Of a stretch of 64,000 nt of DNA, positions 63,425 to 64,000 are shown one piece after another. Source of the DNA: Lamellibrachia satsuma (lineage: Eukaryota; Annelida; Polychaeta; Sabellida; Siboglinidae); NCBI GenBank assembly GCA_033239005.1, contig BSQZ01000030.1, positions 4,834,001-4,898,000 of the forward strand. Reading direction: 5' to 3'. The notes under the pieces are model-generated. The model did not search any database and was not told the DNA's origin. It was given only the letters and a program-made list of their open reading frames with translations. The translations under genes were made by a program, and so were the position numbers. The first letter of the stretch is position 1, and the number at the start of each line of letters is the position of its first letter.

Positions 63425-64000
63425 CATCATTCCATTGCAAAATGTTTGTGCTCCCAGACTCCCTATGTGTGTGCCCCCAGACTCCCTATGTGTGTGCCCC
63501 CAGATGCCCTGTGTGTGTGCCCCCAGATGCCCTATATGTGTGTCCCCAGACTCTCTATGTGTGTGCCCCCAGACTCCCTGTGTGTGTGCCCCCAGACTCC
63601 CTATGTGTGTGCCCCCAGATGCCCTGTGTGTGTTCCCCCAGATGCTGTATGTGTGTGCCCCCAGACGCCCTGTGGGTTTGCCCCCACATGTCCTATGTAT
63701 GTGCCCCCAGACCCCCTATGTGTGTGCCCCCAGACCCCCTATGTGTGTGCCCCCAGACTCCCTATGTGTGTGTGCCCCCAGACTCCCTATGTGTGTGCCC
63801 CCAGACCCCCTATGTGTGTGCCCCCAGATGCCCTATATGTGTGTCCCCAGACTCCCTATGTGTGTGCCCCCAGACTCCCTGTGTGTGTGCCCCCAGACTC
63901 CCTATGTGTGTGCCCCCAGACTCCCTATGTGTGTGCCCCCAGACTCCCTGTGTGTGTGCCCCCAGACTCCCTATGTGTGTGCCCCCAGACTCCCTGTGTG
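63425..64000. repeat. 23-bp minisatellite running off the window
   Basis: About 24 units of tgtgtgcccccagactccct plus atg. It continues to the last base, so its length is unknown. 63321-63424 holds short aatgtacacagagtgt repeats. Confidence 0.93.

Noticed and set aside
1..64000. tRNA, rRNA or other structured RNA genes
   Set aside because: No tRNA-like A/B boxes with cloverleaf or rRNA motifs were noticed on either strand by eye; a covariance-model scan would be needed to be certain.

Overview
This is eukaryotic, animal nuclear DNA. The one host gene in it is a long internal piece of a USP9X / fat facets-type ubiquitin-specific protease gene on the + strand. I place 30 coding exons between 342 and 59806. 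All have GT-AG introns, and the joins keep one open frame (1 nt + 1330 codons + 2 nt, 3993 nt in all). By my recollection of the human protein, the exons run from the N-terminal helical-repeat region through the ubiquitin-like segment (exons 14-16) to the start of the catalytic domain, with the Cys box in exon 28. Both ends of the gene lie outside the window. The sequence does not fix the species: a non-vertebrate metazoan is likely. Amphioxus is one candidate because minisatellites spanning exon/intron junctions were described there (from memory); a mollusc, annelid or crustacean is not excluded.

About 6% of the window is host coding sequence. Most introns consist largely of minisatellites with 17-105 bp units and a few to about 80 copies. 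Many arrays start exactly at a splice site, so each unit carries a copy of the 5' splice site (exons 2, 4, 7, 11, 14, 16, 30) or the 3' splice site (exons 2, 3, 8, 23, 24, and nearly so 6 and 20) plus some adjoining exon sequence. The real exons therefore sit beside rows of decoy splice sites. At exons 4, 7 and 11 the unit is a multiple of 3 and stop-free, so use of a downstream decoy donor would lengthen the protein in frame. This is the most striking system in the window.

Mobile elements fill the larger introns. Intron 9 (12.1-19.5 kb) holds a decayed CR1-like non-LTR retrotransposon in sense orientation, three antisense fragments of the same family, a hAT-like end and an interspersed repeat. 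Intron 15 holds a younger CR1-like copy with an open 940-codon ORF2, inserted into a 60-bp array. Intron 21 holds a decayed reverse transcriptase gene interrupted by three minisatellites, and an inverted second copy of the intron 9 interspersed repeat. Intron 22 holds a different non-LTR element with an open 1047-codon ORF, followed by a truncated CR1 3' end. Intron 28 holds two MITE-like elements nested in a 35-bp array. Intron 30 holds a dead piggyBac-type transposase gene broken by four minisatellites. Since tandem expansion strikes exon edges and transposon genes alike, it looks like a general process in this genome rather than a property of one sequence.
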